The notes beneath the pieces are model-generated. The model did not search any database. It worked only from the letters and a program-made list of their open reading frames with translations, and was not told where the DNA came from. The translations under genes and the position numbers were made by a program. Shown in pieces: positions 20,408 through 34,018 of a stretch of DNA of 64,000 nucleotides. Source of the stretch: Zanthoxylum bungeanum (lineage: Eukaryota > Streptophyta > Magnoliopsida > Sapindales > Rutaceae). Each line of letters begins with the position of its first letter. The stretch's first letter is position 1. The stretch covers positions 1 through 64,000 of the forward strand of contig SKCR01047728.1 in the NCBI GenBank assembly GCA_019454045.1, given 5' to 3'.

Positions 20408-22921
20408 TGTTGAGTGAGGAACGGACAAAACCGAGCGCAGCGGAACCCGCCCGAGATCAAATCCCGAGCGAATAAAAATATATATATATTTTTTTATTCG
20501 GCAGTCCTTAACAGTGGGTTTAAAATTTTTCCATCAACTTAAAATTTTCCTAATGCACTAAAAATATTTTTCATGCATTAAAATAATTACCATAAGCCAA
20601 TTAAAATTTTTCAACACACTTTAATACATTTATCAACTCTTGACAAATTATTCTAAGCAATAAATTAATTTTCCAACTCTTGGAAAAAATTAATCCAAGC
20701 TAACAAAATAATTTTCCAACACTTACAAAATTATTCCAAGCATATTACATAACTTCCAACTCTTGAAAATTACTCCAAGCATACACAAATTTCTATATCA
20801 ACTATATATCAATTATCATACACTTCAATGCTCATAATTCCTCACTTACATACTTCCAATTAATCCAACAAATCCACAACAATTTTTCTCAACAATAATC
20901 ATCAACAAATCTAACAATAAATTTACAAATTAAATTTACCAACAAGCTTTGCCAATGATAATTTCCTTCAAGCTTTTCCAAATCTTCCAAGCTTTGAGCT
21001 TTCTTCAAATTCCACCAAATTAAGCAACTCAAGAACAAGTCTTGGTGATCAAAGGGTGGTTTGATCACTCAAGAGTGGCAACCAAAATTTTTCCCCAATA
21101 TCAACACTTGAACCCTAGAGAAAAATCAAGCTTCAAGAATAATAACCAACCCTTAACTCTTAAGGATCAATTCCATGTCCATGAAAAATAAATTGGGTGA
21201 TTTTTGGTGAGATTTTGGCTTGATTTCTGGAAAGCAAAATAATTATTTTCCTTCTAATGCTGGGCAGTGAGCGAGCCAAAGAAACTAATTTTGCTTTCCC
21301 TTTTTTTTTTTGTTTGGACGGCAGTGGCAGTGAGAAAGAATGAGCAATTCATGTTTTTATATTTATTGTTTTATTAAAATAAAAATAAAGAATACCAAAA
21401 AACCAAACCAAGCCATTAATTAACAAACCATGGTATAAGAGAATTTTTTTCCTACACCACAAATTGCAAAAAGAAACTTAACCATAGTTAAAAATAAATC
21501 TCACCAACTTTAGCATAAAGCTAGCTTGATTATCTTTTTATGAATCATTTAGTTAATTTAACTAAACAATCCAATTTACTTTAATTAATTAATTGTATAA
21601 GCTAAGTAATTAATATTGTTTATTAATTTAACAATTAAATTAATTCACAAAATAATTACTAATTTAATGTAAATCAAATTTACATTTATTATACAATAAA
21701 CTTGTATTAACTCTTGATATAATATTAATTAATTCAATTCATCTCATGAATTATCGGATTAAACAATTTAATCCTAAAAACTCAAAAAAAAAAAAAAATA
21801 CTTTATCAACATTTGACGAGAGGTCGCCATAGTGCTCAACGAGTAAACTCAATATAATGGAACTCTCTAGGCACACGTTCGGTTGTTACGTATATATATT
21901 TATATACATATTTCATGAAGGCATGTCCACCTACAAATCATGACTAAACAACACGACACGTCGAACCATACAAGTCGATGTTAAAACGCTAATGTATAAT
22001 CCTTTCGTCGTTACCATCTCCAATTGAGTAAGGTTATAGATTTACTGTCAAAACCTAGTCTACTCAATATAAAATAAATTTTCATAATTAAATTCCATTA
22101 ATAAATAATATATGCAAAACTCTTTTTCAATATTATTTATAATGTTAAAGAAATAATTTCTTCAACAAACTTTCGGCCAAAAGATTTCCAGAATATATTC
22201 TGAATATTTCTGGAAACATAATCCAACCATATGGACTAACGAATTCTCATATTAACACACACTGATCTTCGTGAGCATCGGTCTATACCTAACAGTCATC
22301 CAGAGGTCAGACCATAAAAGGTTTCTGACATGCATAGTATCAGGCACAGAGGATCACTCACAATACCACCGTGGTGTCTCAAGTCAAAGGACCACAATAA
22401 CTACTCAACTCGAAAAGACAACCATTGACAGATTTATGGAATATCTATTAGTCATCTTTTATGAGTTTGTTCAATACTCATTCAACTAATGAATATCTGC
22501 ATTTCTATACGAACTTCCGCTAAGCTCACAGTCTGTTGAGACAAACCATATGTCCATTACATATATGGACAATGCACTAGTCTTACCAATATAATGACCG
22601 ACCCATGTCAATATATCTATACCATGAATAATTTATATTCGAGAGAATGCGAGATATTTCTCAACACCATTTGCAACTCTTGCAACTATATTACCATATG
22701 TTGTAACTCTCGGGCCTTTACTAAATTCATATAAGGTTTCGAGTGTAACTCGAAATCTCTAACTCTTAGAGTAATCTAACTTTTAGATTTACAATATATA
22801 AATAAAAGTAAGAGTTTTACCACATAAATAAATAAATAACCATGATAAAATAAATATTATATTACATAAATATCAAATATTCATACAAAAAGTGAATGGT
22901 GCATGATCACCATTTCCAACA
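20408..22921 (-). repeat. 3' LTR of Copia-2, 2514 bp
   Basis: Bounded by TGTTGAGTGAGG (20408) and CATTTCCAACA (22921), inverted ends TGTTG/CAACA. Its first about 620 bp recur at 27636-28259 with few differences. The polypurine tract lies directly at its right border. Confidence 0.9.
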
Positions 22922-22933
22922 CTCCCACTTGAT

Positions 22934-25900
22934 CTAGTGCCATTCACGATGATATCTAATACCCATGGACTCCACGTGTTTCTTAAACACCTTGGGAGTT
23001 AAGGTTTTAGTTAGTGGATCCGCTACATTTTCTTCAGTTCATACTTTACAAACTACAACATCACCTCTAGCCAAAATTTCTCTAATTATGTGATACTTTT
23101 GTTCCACATGCTTAGATTTCTGATGAGCGCAAGGTTCATTGGCTTGAGCTATCGCACCATTATTGTCACAGAATAAAGGAATATGATCTACTATATATGA
23201 GACTACTTCAAGCTCCGTAACAAACTTTTTGATCCAGACAGCTTCCTTTGCAGCTTCTGAAGCAACAATGTATTCTGCCTCGGTGGTGGAATCAGCAGTC
23301 GAACCCTGTTCGGTGCTTTTCCAACTAATGGCACCGCCATTGAGAGAAAACACAAACCCAGATGTAGACTTTCTATCATCTGGATCAGATTGAAAATCTG
23401 AATCCGTGTAACCTCTCAATTGTAAGTCATTTTCTCCATAAATGAGAAACTTATCATTTTTACCCTTAAGGTATTTCAGAATATGTTTCACAGCCATCCA
23501 ATGGTCCTGACCCGGATCAGACTGATAACGACTTGTAACACTTATAGCCATGCTGATATCAGGTCTAGTACATAACATGGCATACATTATGCTACCAACA
23601 ACGGAAACATAAGGCTGACTAAGCATTTTAGCCCTTTCATCATCTGTCTTAGGACACATTTTCTTAGACAGATGAATACCATGTTTGAAAGGCATATTGA
23701 CTGTCTTACAGTCAACAAAGTTGTACCTTTCTAAGATCAAATCAATGTACTTGGACTGAGAGAGTCCTATCAGCCTCATTGCTTTATCTCTATAAAGCTT
23801 TATACCTAGTATAAAAGAGGCTTCTCCCAAATCCTTCATGGAGAAATTCTTACTTAGATAGGCTTTGAAAGATTGTAACATACCTATATCGTTTCTGATA
23901 ATAAGTATATCATCAACATAAAGCACTAAGAAGACTACCATGCTCCCACTTACCTTTTATAGACACAAGATTCCTCTTCGTTTTTAATGAAACCAGACGA
24001 TCTGATCACATCGTCAAAATGAAAATTCCAACTACGGGAAGCTTGTTTAAGTCCATGAATAGACTTTTTAAGCTTACATACGAGATTGGGATCTTTGGCG
24101 AATGCGAATCCATCGGGTTGTTCCATATGGATATCTTCCTCAAGATTTCCATTCAGAAAAGCCGTTTTCACATCCATTTGCCAAATTTCATAATCCTAGT
24201 GTGCAGCAATAGCTAATAAAATCCTGATTGACTTAAGCATGACTACAGGAGAAAAAGTTTCCTCATAATCAATACCTGATTTCTGAGTATATCAATTTCC
24301 TACTAGTCGGGCTTTAAAGGTTTCAACCTTTCCATCGGGCCCCCACTTCCTCTTGTAAACCCATTTACAACCGATATGAAAAATTTCGTCGGGAAGCAGA
24401 ACCAAGTCCCAGACTTGATTCTCATGCATTGAGGCAATCTCTAATTTCATAGCTTCCAGCCATTTCTCCGCATCGATGTCTAACATCTCCTCTCTGTAGG
24501 TCAAATGATCATTTTCTTCAATTAAGAAAACATCGAGGGCATCGTCAGATGTCGTCCTGTACCTGACATGGGGTCTCGATGTCCTTTGTGACCTACGAGG
24601 TGGTTGTGTCAAAGGTATCTCATCTTTTTGAACTTCTGGTTCTATCGTCGATTCAATGTTACTTTGATTGACTTCATCTAAATCAATCATTTTATGATTA
24701 GCACTTTCTAACACAAATTATGTTTCTAAGAAAGTTGCATTTCGAGCAACGAACACATTTTGATTCTCGGGATCATAGAACTGATATCCCATGAAATTTT
24801 TAGGATATCCAATGAATCGACACTTGTACTCTCTAGGTGCAAGTTTATCCCGCTGTGCAACTCTTACATAGGCAGGACAACCCCAAATCTTAACATACTT
24901 AAGACTCGATTTCATTCCAGTCCATAACTCATACGGAGTAGTCGGAACAGCTTTCGATGGAACTTTGTTCAGAAGATGAGCGGCAGTGTCTAGAGCATGG
25001 CCCCACAAGTATATTGGTAGATCAGTAAAACTCATACTCGATCGAACTATATCTAATAAAGTTCGTTTCCTCCTCTCCGAAACACTATTGTGTTGAGGAG
25101 TGCCTGAAGGAGCATACTGAACGAGAATCCCATTCTCTTCTAAATAACTCACGAACTCACTGTTCATGTACTCACCGCCCCGATCTGATCGAAGGCATTT
25201 CAAGAGTTTTTCTGTTTGTTTCTCTACTTCAAATCAGTATTCTTTGAACTTTTCAAAAGCTTCCGATTTGTGTTTCATAAGAAACGCATAACCATATCGT
25301 GACAAATCATCGATAAAAGTTACAAAGTATTGAAAACCACCCATGGCAGTATGATTTATAGGACCACATACATATGGATGCATAAGTTCCAATAAATAAT
25401 TAGCACGGTGTCCAACACCACTAAATTGGGATTTGGTCAATTTACCTTGAATACAATATTCACAAACTGGTAAGGGTTCTATGGTTAGATCCGATATCAC
25501 ACCATCATTAACTAGTTTGGTTAGGCGTTTTATGCATATATGACCTAATCTCATATGCCAAAGTTCTGTGTTATTTATTTCTTGCGATCTTTTCCTTTTA
25601 GATTTCTCTATATCAAAGACATCACAAATTTTTGTTAGAATGTAATGACCATCAACCATGGGACATGAAACAAGCAAAACATTCATATTATCATATAAAT
25701 TCAAAAGACCATCTTTAATATTTACATGAAATCCTTCGCTGTCCAGTACAGGAAGCGAAATGATTTGCCGTATCATATTCGGCATAAAATAACAGTTATT
25801 AAGTCGAATATTACATTCATCCGAGAATTTCAAAAATAAAATTCCTACTGCTTCAACTTGTAGAGAATCTCCATTCCCTACTCGCAGTTGGATTTCTCCC

Positions 25901-26150
25901 GACTTCAATCTTCTAGTTTCCCTCAAATCCTGCAACGAATTGCAAATGTAAGAGGGACAAGCGGTGTCTAACACCCAAGTCGAACTAGAATCAAAAGCAA
26001 GTGTAATGTCAATATAGGAAAACAAATACCTGAGGGAGCTTTCTTCAAAGAGGCTAAATATTTCGGACAGTTGCGTTTCCAGTGTCCAAGCATGTCGTAG
26101 TAGAAACATTTTCCTTTTGCCACATCTGTCTTCACCTTTGGCTTAGAAAC
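22934..26150 (-). pseudogene. Copia-2 pol: zinc knuckle, protease, integrase, RT, RNase H
   Basis: In order: a CCHC knuckle (GKCFYYDMLGHWKRNCP, second Cys replaced by Tyr); protease with STWVLDTACPSYIC; integrase with LWHMRLGH and CEYC, core block LMHPYVCGPI (the usual Asp is Tyr), FIDDLSRYGY, SDRGGEY and NSVSERRKRTLLD; RT with MDVKTAFLNG and the catalytic LYVDDILI; and RNase H with ADSTTEAEYI, LFCDNNGAI and QKSKHVEQKYH. The tail MGIRYHREWH ends at a TAG (22936-22934). Stops interrupt it near 25231, 24717, 24290, 24195 and 23036, and there is a frameshift near 23945. It is a recognisable but dead polyprotein of the plant copia type. Confidence 0.92.
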
Positions 26151-26800
26151 CTATACAGAAGCAACCTTTGGACCTTTACCTTTGACTTTCTTTTTCTTTT
26201 TCTGTTTCTTCCCAGCCGGCTTTTGAGAAGCCTGAGAAGGTCTAGAAGAAGAAGCACCAGTGACCATGAAAGCAGAACTATTCTTATTCATGTCATCTTG
26301 AGCCGTCAGCAACATATTGTGCAACTCAGAATATGTGGGAAGCATCTTATGCATGTTAAAGTTAACGATAAGGTCCTTGAAAGACTTAGGAAGAGATGCG
26401 AGAATCACACTATTCCCGAGGCGGTTATCAATATGAATATACATCATTTCGAGCTCTTCAATACAATCTATTAGCTTCATCACATGTGGGCTAACAGGTT
26501 TTTCCTCCGGGAGGAAAGTATGAAAAAGCTCGACAGCCACCCTACCTACCTGTGGTCGATCACTGAATAGTTCCTTCATATGCCTCAAAATGGATCCGAA
26601 ATCAGGCATGACATATACTTCTTCTGTAGTTCCGGCACCATATATCCCAAAATGTATGACCGGACTTTCCGATCATCATCCTTCCATCTGTTGACGTCTC
26701 ATGTTCTTCATCTAAAGCATCATCTGAAACCCTTGCGGGCATTGGACGATCTAGAATATATTCAAGTTACTCCATTTAGCAAAGAATACAGAGATTCATA
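26151..26800 (-). pseudogene. Copia-2 gag remnant
   Basis: Minus-strand ORF of 152 codons (26609-26151), continuing upstream in broken form. It contains the copia Gag core (MKLIDCIEELEMMYIHIDN, ILASLPKSFKDLIVNFNM, YSELHNMLLTAQDD) and a basic, Lys-rich tail before the knuckle. Gag forms the particle shell around element RNA. The frame differs from pol. The N-terminal half upstream of about 26800 is too decayed to read. Confidence 0.8.
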
Positions 26801-27621
26801 AGCCAAACATTATAGTTAACAGCACACTGGAGCTTATACGTATCGAGTATACATGAAAGCAGGTTCGACACAGACATTCTGTCTACACAAGGATAAAATA
26901 AACATAAATTAATATTTAAATATCATGATAAAAACACTAAATAGAATATGGATTTACTTTTTCTATAAAGTTCCCTCGCATTGTTTTACATATTCTTTAT
27001 AATCTCTACAAACAAGAATCTAGAAATTTAACTCTTAAATCTCACAATGCAAAGTAGATCCTTCTTGACATTTACGCAAGTCTCGCGCTTTAATAATATT
27101 GACCATTGTAAATTCGAGAAGGTAGACAATTATTGTCAATTGCATCTCATGCAACTCTTATATTCTGTCCTAAATCGAATCTCATCCTCACGCTTTAGCA
27201 ATATTAGATAGTTCAATTTTTAGATCGACTTGTCTATTTCCGAAAGTAAGATACTAATATTAACCTCACGCTTTAGCAATACTGGATAATACTTTCTCTT
27301 AAATTCGACTCATCTCATGCTTAACCGGAATAGTACAAAACATTATAACCAATCCCTCACGCTTTAGCAATATTGGGAATAATCACAATGGTTTAACTAA
27401 CACCGTATAGACAAGACGGACCATGTCATATTTTCAACTAAAATAATGACACTTAATGATCTAGCGTAGAGATTTTTCCAAAGTCAAATGCATACAAATA
27501 TATAAAATGTATGCATGTCCAAAAATGCCTAAAACATGTAATTCACAATTAAATGTATGCATGGGCATTTTATAACATTGAGAAAAATTGTAAGGAACAT
27601 AAATAATTAGAAGCACGTATC
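26801..27621 (-). other. Copia-2 leader and lost gag start
   Basis: AT-rich sequence between the readable gag and the primer site. The only clear structure is the four-copy leader repeat at 27081-27373. Confidence 0.5.
27081..27373 (-). repeat. Four-copy leader repeat of Copia-2
   Basis: The motif (C)CTCACGCTTTAGCAATA(T/C)T occurs at 27187, 27264 and 27354, with a diverged copy, TCTCGCGCTTTAATAATATT, at 27081. Spacings are about 106, 77 and 90 bp. The sense (minus-strand) core is TGCTAAAGCGTGAGG. Confidence 0.85.
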
Positions 27622-27633
27622 GCTCTGATACCA
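27622..27633 (-). other. Primer binding site of Copia-2
   Basis: TGGTATCAGAGC on the minus strand, two bases inside the 5' LTR. It is the classic plant site pairing with the 3' end of initiator tRNA-Met. Confidence 0.9.
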
Positions 27634-27635
27634 CT

Positions 27636-28259
27636 TGTTGAGTGAGGAACGGACAAAAACGAGCGTAGCGGAACCCGCCCGAGATAAAATCCCGAGCGAA
27701 TAAAAATATTTTTTTTATTCGGCAGTCCTTAACAGTGGGTTTAAAATTTTTCCATCAACTTAAAATTTTCCTAATGCACTAAAAATATTTTCCATGCATT
27801 AAAATAATTACCATAAGCCAATTAAAATTTTTCAACACACTTTAATACATTTATCAACTCTTGACAAATTATTTTAAGCAATAAATTAATTTTCCAACTC
27901 TTGGAAAAAATTAATCCAAGCTAACAAAATAATTTTCCAACACTTACAAAATTATTCCAAGCATATTACATAACTTCCAACTCTTGAAAATTACTCCAAG
28001 CATACAAAAATTTCTATATCAACTATATATCAATTATCATACACTTCAATGTTCATAATTCCTCACTTACATACTTCCAATTAATCCAACAAATCCACAA
28101 CAATTTTTCTCAACAATAATCATCAACAAATCTAACAATAAATTTACAAATTAAATTTACCAACAAGCTTTGCCAATGATCATTTCCTTCAAGTTTTTCC
28201 AAATCTTCCAAGCTTTGAGCTTTCTTCAAATTACACCAAATTAAGCAACTCAAGAACAA
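27636..28259 (-). repeat. Truncated 5' LTR of Copia-2 (624 of about 2514 bp)
   Basis: Aligns with 20408-21032 with only scattered differences. It ends at CTCAAGAACAA, where Copia-1 sequence resumes. Confidence 0.9.
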
Positions 28260-28787
28260 TGCTTCTGTAAATAGAAGCATCTGTGAATTCTTGACCTATA
28301 ACCCATTTTGCTGTCTTTTCAACATATTGATAGAGATGCAGTATATTATAAGAGCAGTCTGTTTGTTTAAAAGGTAAAAAACCATAGAAGGTAGTGTCTA
28401 GAGAATAAGGAAAACTAGTAATGTCAAAGATAACATGACTAGAAATATAATTTTTTCCTGAACGATGAAGACACTTATAGCCCTTATGATAAGGACTATA
28501 TCCCAGAAAAATACAATTGCAAGAGTGAAAATCCAGTTTGTGTTTGTTATAGTCTTTTAGGAAAGGAAAACATACACAACCAAAAGGTTTTAAGAGTTTG
28601 TAATCAGGTTATTGGTCGTAAAGGTTTTGAAAAGGTGTTTTCATATAAAACAAAAGAGTAGGAAATACGTTAATATGATAGGAAGCAGTATGAAATGCTT
28701 CCCACCATAACTTAAGTGGAAGTTTAGCTTGAGCCAGTAAAGTAAGGCCTAATTCTGTAATATGTTTGTGCTTTCTTTAAACATAGC
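28260..28787 (-). pseudogene. Copia-1 integrase C-terminal part
   Basis: The minus strand encodes HITELGLTLLAQAKLPLKLW, then EAFHTASYHINVFPTLL, LKPFGCVCFPFL, the KHKLDFHS segment and IFLGYSPYHKGYKCLH. These are the end of a copia integrase core and the GYSxxHKGY motif. It stands between the truncated Copia-2 LTR and the solo LTR at 28788, and was one reading frame with the piece at 31125-31494. Confidence 0.85.
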
Positions 28788-31124
28788 TGTAATACCTCAT
28801 CCTTTTGTAAAAGTCATTTTTGCATTATTAATTAAACACATCACACCACACACCTCTTATCGTCAATAATCATGCCCCATTGTCTCCTAATCAAACAAAA
28901 GCATCCAGCCACTCAACCTAATCCACTACACCACCCAATCACTTCAACAATATAATAAAAAAAATTTGCATGTCTTTCTCGTTGATAAATGAAGATTTAA
29001 CTTGAAACCTAGCTTTGCTTGGTTGCCTCTCTTAGTGTCTCTCCTGCGAGCTTCATCTCTCTCATTCTCTGATTTCTCTCGGCTCCTGCTGGTATTATGG
29101 CTCTAAGGACTTTGAAAGTGCTTTACATGGGTCTTAGATGGAGGATCAATGGTGATGGTGGCTTGTTTCGTGGTTGTTGTTAGTTGGTTTGATGGATGGA
29201 TTTGCACATTGGTAGTGTGGCTTTTGGAGTTGCTGCTCCAGTAGTAAAGATTGAGATTTATTTATATTGGTGAGCAGTTGTTTTGTTTGAATGATGAATT
29301 TGATGGTTGTTATCTTCATATTCTTGCTCAATATATGATTCCTAGAGACTATAATTTGTATCTTGTTTTCAAATACAGTGTGTGTGTGTGATGATGATGA
29401 GTAGATAGGGTGATTGGAGGTAAATTTCTTGAAAGTTTTAAAGAGAGAAACTGAGAGGATGAGAGTGTATTATCCAGAAGAGAGAGAAAGTACATGGACA
29501 AAGAGAGAAATAGAGTTTTCGACATCGTCCGATCTCTGTTTGCGGCACGTGACTATATCTGGAGCATCCCCTTGACGAGACGAATCCATCACCACCGGAC
29601 CGCTGCCGAACCACCGCCGGACGCGCCCCCACGCACCAGCGACTTGCTCCCTCGTGCTCGACGCACCGCCGCGCGTGTATGACACCTCTCGGACCAGAAT
29701 TTTCCCCTCATCGAGATACGTGAGTTGGACACATCGTTTGCCCAAATCGGACCTTCGGTTGTTGAGAAACGAGCAAAATAAGGTTGTTATCGGTGTTTAA
29801 TCGATCGTCGGTAACCACCGTGTTTCAGCCCTACCACCACCATCTCCGTGATCCTTGATACGTTTTCTGACCAGCGGCTCATTCGTTGAGAGATTTGGAG
29901 GTCGTTAGAGCTCGGTACGTGATTATTACCGTTTTGGGGGTGTAAATGATAGAATTTGAATGTTTTGGACTTAATTGTATATTTGCATGATTAAGAGGGT
30001 TATTTTGTAAATTATGATTTTCAGGGGTTAAATAGTAATATTTAAGAGTTTTAGAACTATTTGTGCATATTAGAAAAGTTTAGGGGCTAAAAATGGAAAT
30101 TTAGGAAGTTTAGGGGTAAAATCGTAATTTTGGTTAAATTGAGGGACCTGATCGTAATTTTATATTTTCCAGATTCTCAGTGAGGATCTAGACATATTAA
30201 GGGCTTTTGTGTGGATAGAGGTAAGTACACTGCACGATGATTTCCTTAACATAATTGTTGTTGATTGATGGTTGTTGTGAAAGTCCATATATATATATAT
30301 TATATATATTTTATGGAGATATAAACATGGATTAATTGAAAGCATGAGAAATATGATTCATGATTGTTGAGATGAGATTGATGGATTGGATGTGAGATGT
30401 GATTGTATTGGATGATACATGTTGTTGTATTGTGCTGCCGGGTTATGTATAATAGTGGTCGGATATGAGATGAGATATGATGAGATATTTTACGTGATTA
30501 TATGGTGAAAACCCTTGGGGGTATGAGAGGGACTCTCCCATTGGTTTTAACCCACTCACATATATTTTTCGAGTTGATATGGTTGGAAACCTTGGGGGTA
30601 TAAGAAGGACTCTCCCATTGGTTTCAATCCACTGTTATACTGGACCCGGATTAGCAACCATGTTTGATAGATGTATGTATTGTTGTGGGATGTTTGCTTG
30701 AGTTGTTATTAAAATATATTTTATTTTCATATATTATATTTTATATATATATATATATATTCTTATTTTGTTGGTGGGTTATGTTGAGAGTATGCGTGCA
30801 TTACTTGTTGAGCTCTTTAAGCTCAATCCCCTTTTCCCCCAAACATTCCAGGTAGTTCGCGAGCACAGCAGTAGTAGTACCAGAATTGGATCCACGTGGC
30901 ACAATTATTTTTCGGGTTGGTCCAGACATTTGATTCGTCATTTGCATACCTTTAAGACTTGTGTTGTAAACCATAAAAATTGTGTATAATTCATGTATTT
31001 GTAACTTATGATGTATTAATTATGCATATTTGTTTGGTTGGTTTGACATATAGAATGCTCCAGCTAAAGAAGTCTGCGAACCTCTTTCTAGGGTTGGGCC
31101 CGCTCTAGGGACGGGGTCGTGACA
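28788..31124 (+). mobile_element. Solo LTR, 2337 bp, TSD ATAGC
   Basis: Starts TGTAATACCTCATCC and ends ACGGGGTCGTGACA. A perfect 5-bp duplication ATAGC flanks it (28783-28787 and 31125-31129). Removing it joins two parts of the Copia-1 integrase. The end (GGGTTGGGCCCGC...GGGGTCGTGACA) resembles LTRs of Del/Tekay-type gypsy chromoviruses, hence the plus orientation; that is from memory. The GC-rich patch at 29520-29700 gives overlapping ORFs on both strands that I do not regard as genes. Confidence 0.85.
30503..30633 (+). repeat. Duplicated segment inside the solo LTR
   Basis: Two copies of about 54 bp start near 30503 and 30581: ATGGTnGAAACCnTTGGGGGTAT...GGACTCTCCCATTGGTTT...CCACT. Copies differ at several bases, so the duplication is older than the insertion or has decayed with it. 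Confidence 0.8.
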
Positions 31125-31494
31125 ATAGCCATTTTGATTTTTTGTATATAGGTAAAAGTGCCTAAACAGAATCCCATTGGCACTTAAAATGTTTCAAAGA
31201 CTTTAAATTCACCACCCCAGTTAGATTGAAGTGTCTTAATAAGGATAATCAAATTATTTCAGTTTGCATTGTACAGTCAGAGTCAAGTTAAGTAAGAACA
31301 AGTCTGAGTTCTATATAAATAGAGCAGAAAAGTATGTTAAGACAAGTGAGTGAATAAGAAAGATTAAGTTTTACATTTATGTCACTAAGTTAGGCATGTA
31401 GTCCTTATGTTTGTGATGCATGGTTACGATGTGATATGTGAAGAGTAAAGTAGTTGCATATAGATAGTCAGACAAACGCTGAGGGTGATAGGAC
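31125..31494 (-). pseudogene. Copia-1 integrase core, N-terminal part
   Basis: The minus strand reads LIKTLQSNWGGEFKVFE, the second catalytic block of a copia integrase with Asp changed to Asn. It then degrades towards the ATAGC junction, where the frame continued at 28787. Upstream, towards 31494, the sequence is unreadable and then cut by the Copia-3 LTR. Confidence 0.7.
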
Positions 31495-34018
31495 TGTTGG
31501 GGTTTTGGGCGAAGGGCGCAACGGAAGCGCGGTTCGGGCGAAATCGTAATTTTAAAACTTTTTAAATTACCGAAAAAATTATTCAATATCTAATATGAAT
31601 AATTTATTCATATTTCACCTAAACCTATTTATTTGATATCAAATAGCGACATAAATATAAAGGAAACGTCGTGAAACTTTTACGAAAACGTTTTTTCGTA
31701 AAATGACGCAAAACGCGTTTTTGACCGAACCGACTACCCAACACACATGAGGGCTGCCCAGGTCAGCCCCAATAGTGTTAGGGCAGTTCATGGGCTGTCC
31801 GAACTGTGACGAACTCACTGTTTGGAAAGCCGTCACCCGATTGGCTCAAAAGTCACCTGGTAACGCCGTTTTTGGCCGTTTTCGCTTATTTCAATTCCGA
31901 AACACTTTCCGGAAATTGTTCCAACTCCCAAAACACATCCAATACATTCATAACATATTATTTTCATCATAAAATTTCCAGTTTACTCAGATCTGATCCA
32001 GAACCGAAAATAATGATTTTTCATGCTTTAAATCCAATTTTTCATGATTAATCAAATTAATCAAAACACCAATCAAAGTCACCACACATGAACCACCCAA
32101 GAACAATTCTAGGCCTTACAAGAGTGGTAATAACACTCTAGAATGACAACACATCATCTAATGATCAAATTGGATACAAATTACACTAATTCCATCCAAA
32201 ATACTTCACACAAGCATCAAATCATTCCAATTCATCCACCAAACCATAAAGCCCCAAATTATAAGAAAAAGAAGAAACCCTAGAATCCATCTAGCTAATA
32301 AAGAACATGAAACAAACTTTCAAGCTTAGGGATATTGAGTATCACCTCTAATTCTTCAATTTCCTAAAGCTTTATTCCTGATTTTCTTCCTTTTCATTGT
32401 TGAATCATCAAACCAATTTGAGAGAGACTTTTGGTAAGGGTTTTGGGCCATGGATGATAAAAAAAAAAAAAACAAATTTTTTTCTTTTTAAATTGTACAT
32501 TGCCGACTTATAGGGCTATTTTTGTCATTTTTCAAAAATTAAATCAATTAATTAACATAAGCTTTAATGTTAACAAATCATATTTAAACATTTAAGCTTA
32601 ATAAATTCATGCCATGTGTACAAATAATAATTGGACAAATTTAACAACATTTATGAAAAAAGTTTATTAATTAATCATCTAAATATTTAACAATTAAATA
32701 TCCAAATAATCAATTAATATAATTATTATTATATATGTATTTTTATTTACAATAAATAACAAATACATATATTTATGGCATGTGTCAAAATCTCATTTGA
32801 TGAATAATTAATGTGTATCTAATCATATTATGTATCAAATATAAATACACAATAATTATTAAATAACCAAAATCCGCTAATGCATGTGTTATCATTTAAC
32901 CGATTAAACGATTCAAATTAACTCATTTAATCCGATGAAATATTATGAATAATCTGTATTATTCATAATGCGTTGCCCAAGTGCTCAACGGGTACACTTC
33001 ATACTGTGGGACTCTATAAGTTTAGGCTTATCCGTCACGAAATCCAATTTCGTGTCCATAAAAAACCCACTCATAGATTATGACGACCACCGATAATCTC
33101 GCTAAACTATGCAAGCCGAGGTCATTGCATGCGTATAATCCCTCCGTCACAGACTATCCATATTATACCTGGGATATAGATGAAAACGCCAAATCTGTTC
33201 GGTATAATATAGTCGACTTTCAATTTACGATCTATAAATAACACTCGGAACTGATTTCTGAAGTTATACCACAGCCATAGATTTACTAGATCGTAAACAT
33301 GTGAGGATGCTTATGCCCTATACACAGGACTGGCGGATCCTTTCTTGATATGCACTGGATATCATGAGCATCAGTCCACACCCAATGAATAAGTGGAGGT
33401 CTGATCATGAATAGATTGGTGACGTGACTGCCATCAAAATATGGACGATAACTCATATATCCCACTGTGGTATCTCAAGTCAAAGGACCACTATGCTTGC
33501 TCAACTCGTGAAGATTCATATTGACGTTGGTGTACCATCTATCAGGAAATCTTCAGTGAGTCGTTCAGTGGTTATCAAATAAACACCTACATGTCTATAC
33601 GAGTCTCTCGAGACTCATGGTTCATTGGGATAAACCATCGGACCAAGTCACAATATACGACATGTACTGCTCTCAGTGGATCTTACTAACCGACCCGTGT
33701 TAGTAAATCTTGACCAGAAACTTTATTTAAGGATATACATCTTATAGTGTGCTTCCCAATGTCAATTACAAACTACGTTGTAACTGCGCACTATATTGTA
33801 AATCCTAGGGTCTTTGTCTAATATACACGTATCACTAAACCCGATTTAGTTTCGATCTAATCATAATCAGATATCTAATCGTAATTAGATCGAATAAGTG
33901 TATAAAAGACAAAGGTGCTACCATTAAATTAGTAATATTATGGAAAATAGAATTACTTGTATTCATGAATCAGACATAAATACGATCCGGATTGGCACTC
34001 TGAGCACCAACCCTAACA
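31495..34018 (-). repeat. 3' LTR of Copia-3, 2524 bp
   Basis: Starts TGTTGGGGTTTTGGG and ends AACCCTAACA, with inverted ends TGTTRGGG. A purine tract, AAGTTGGAGAAAT (minus), abuts its right border. Its length is almost the same as the Copia-2 LTR, and text near 32980-33000 (GTGCTCAACGGGTACACT) parallels 21830-21850, suggesting related families. Confidence 0.88.

Larger units (their letters stand above)
20408..28259 (-). mobile_element. Copia-2: Ty1/copia element nested in Copia-1
   Basis: Minus strand: truncated 5' LTR (28259-27636), tRNA-Met primer site (27633-27622), leader with repeats, gag, protease, integrase, RT, RNase H, polypurine tract AAGTGGGAGTG, and 3' LTR (22921-20408). Integrase before RT defines Ty1/copia. 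The polyprotein is in one frame from 26109 to 23950 apart from stop codons, with a single frameshift near 23945, so decay is moderate. The right end is missing about 1.9 kb of LTR, probably lost in a deletion that also removed the Copia-1 RT. Confidence 0.9.

Noticed and set aside
29438..29745. Three overlapping ORFs of 62-91 codons in a GC-rich patch
   Set aside because: They lie inside a solo LTR, overlap on both strands and match no family I recognise; GC richness alone opens the frames.
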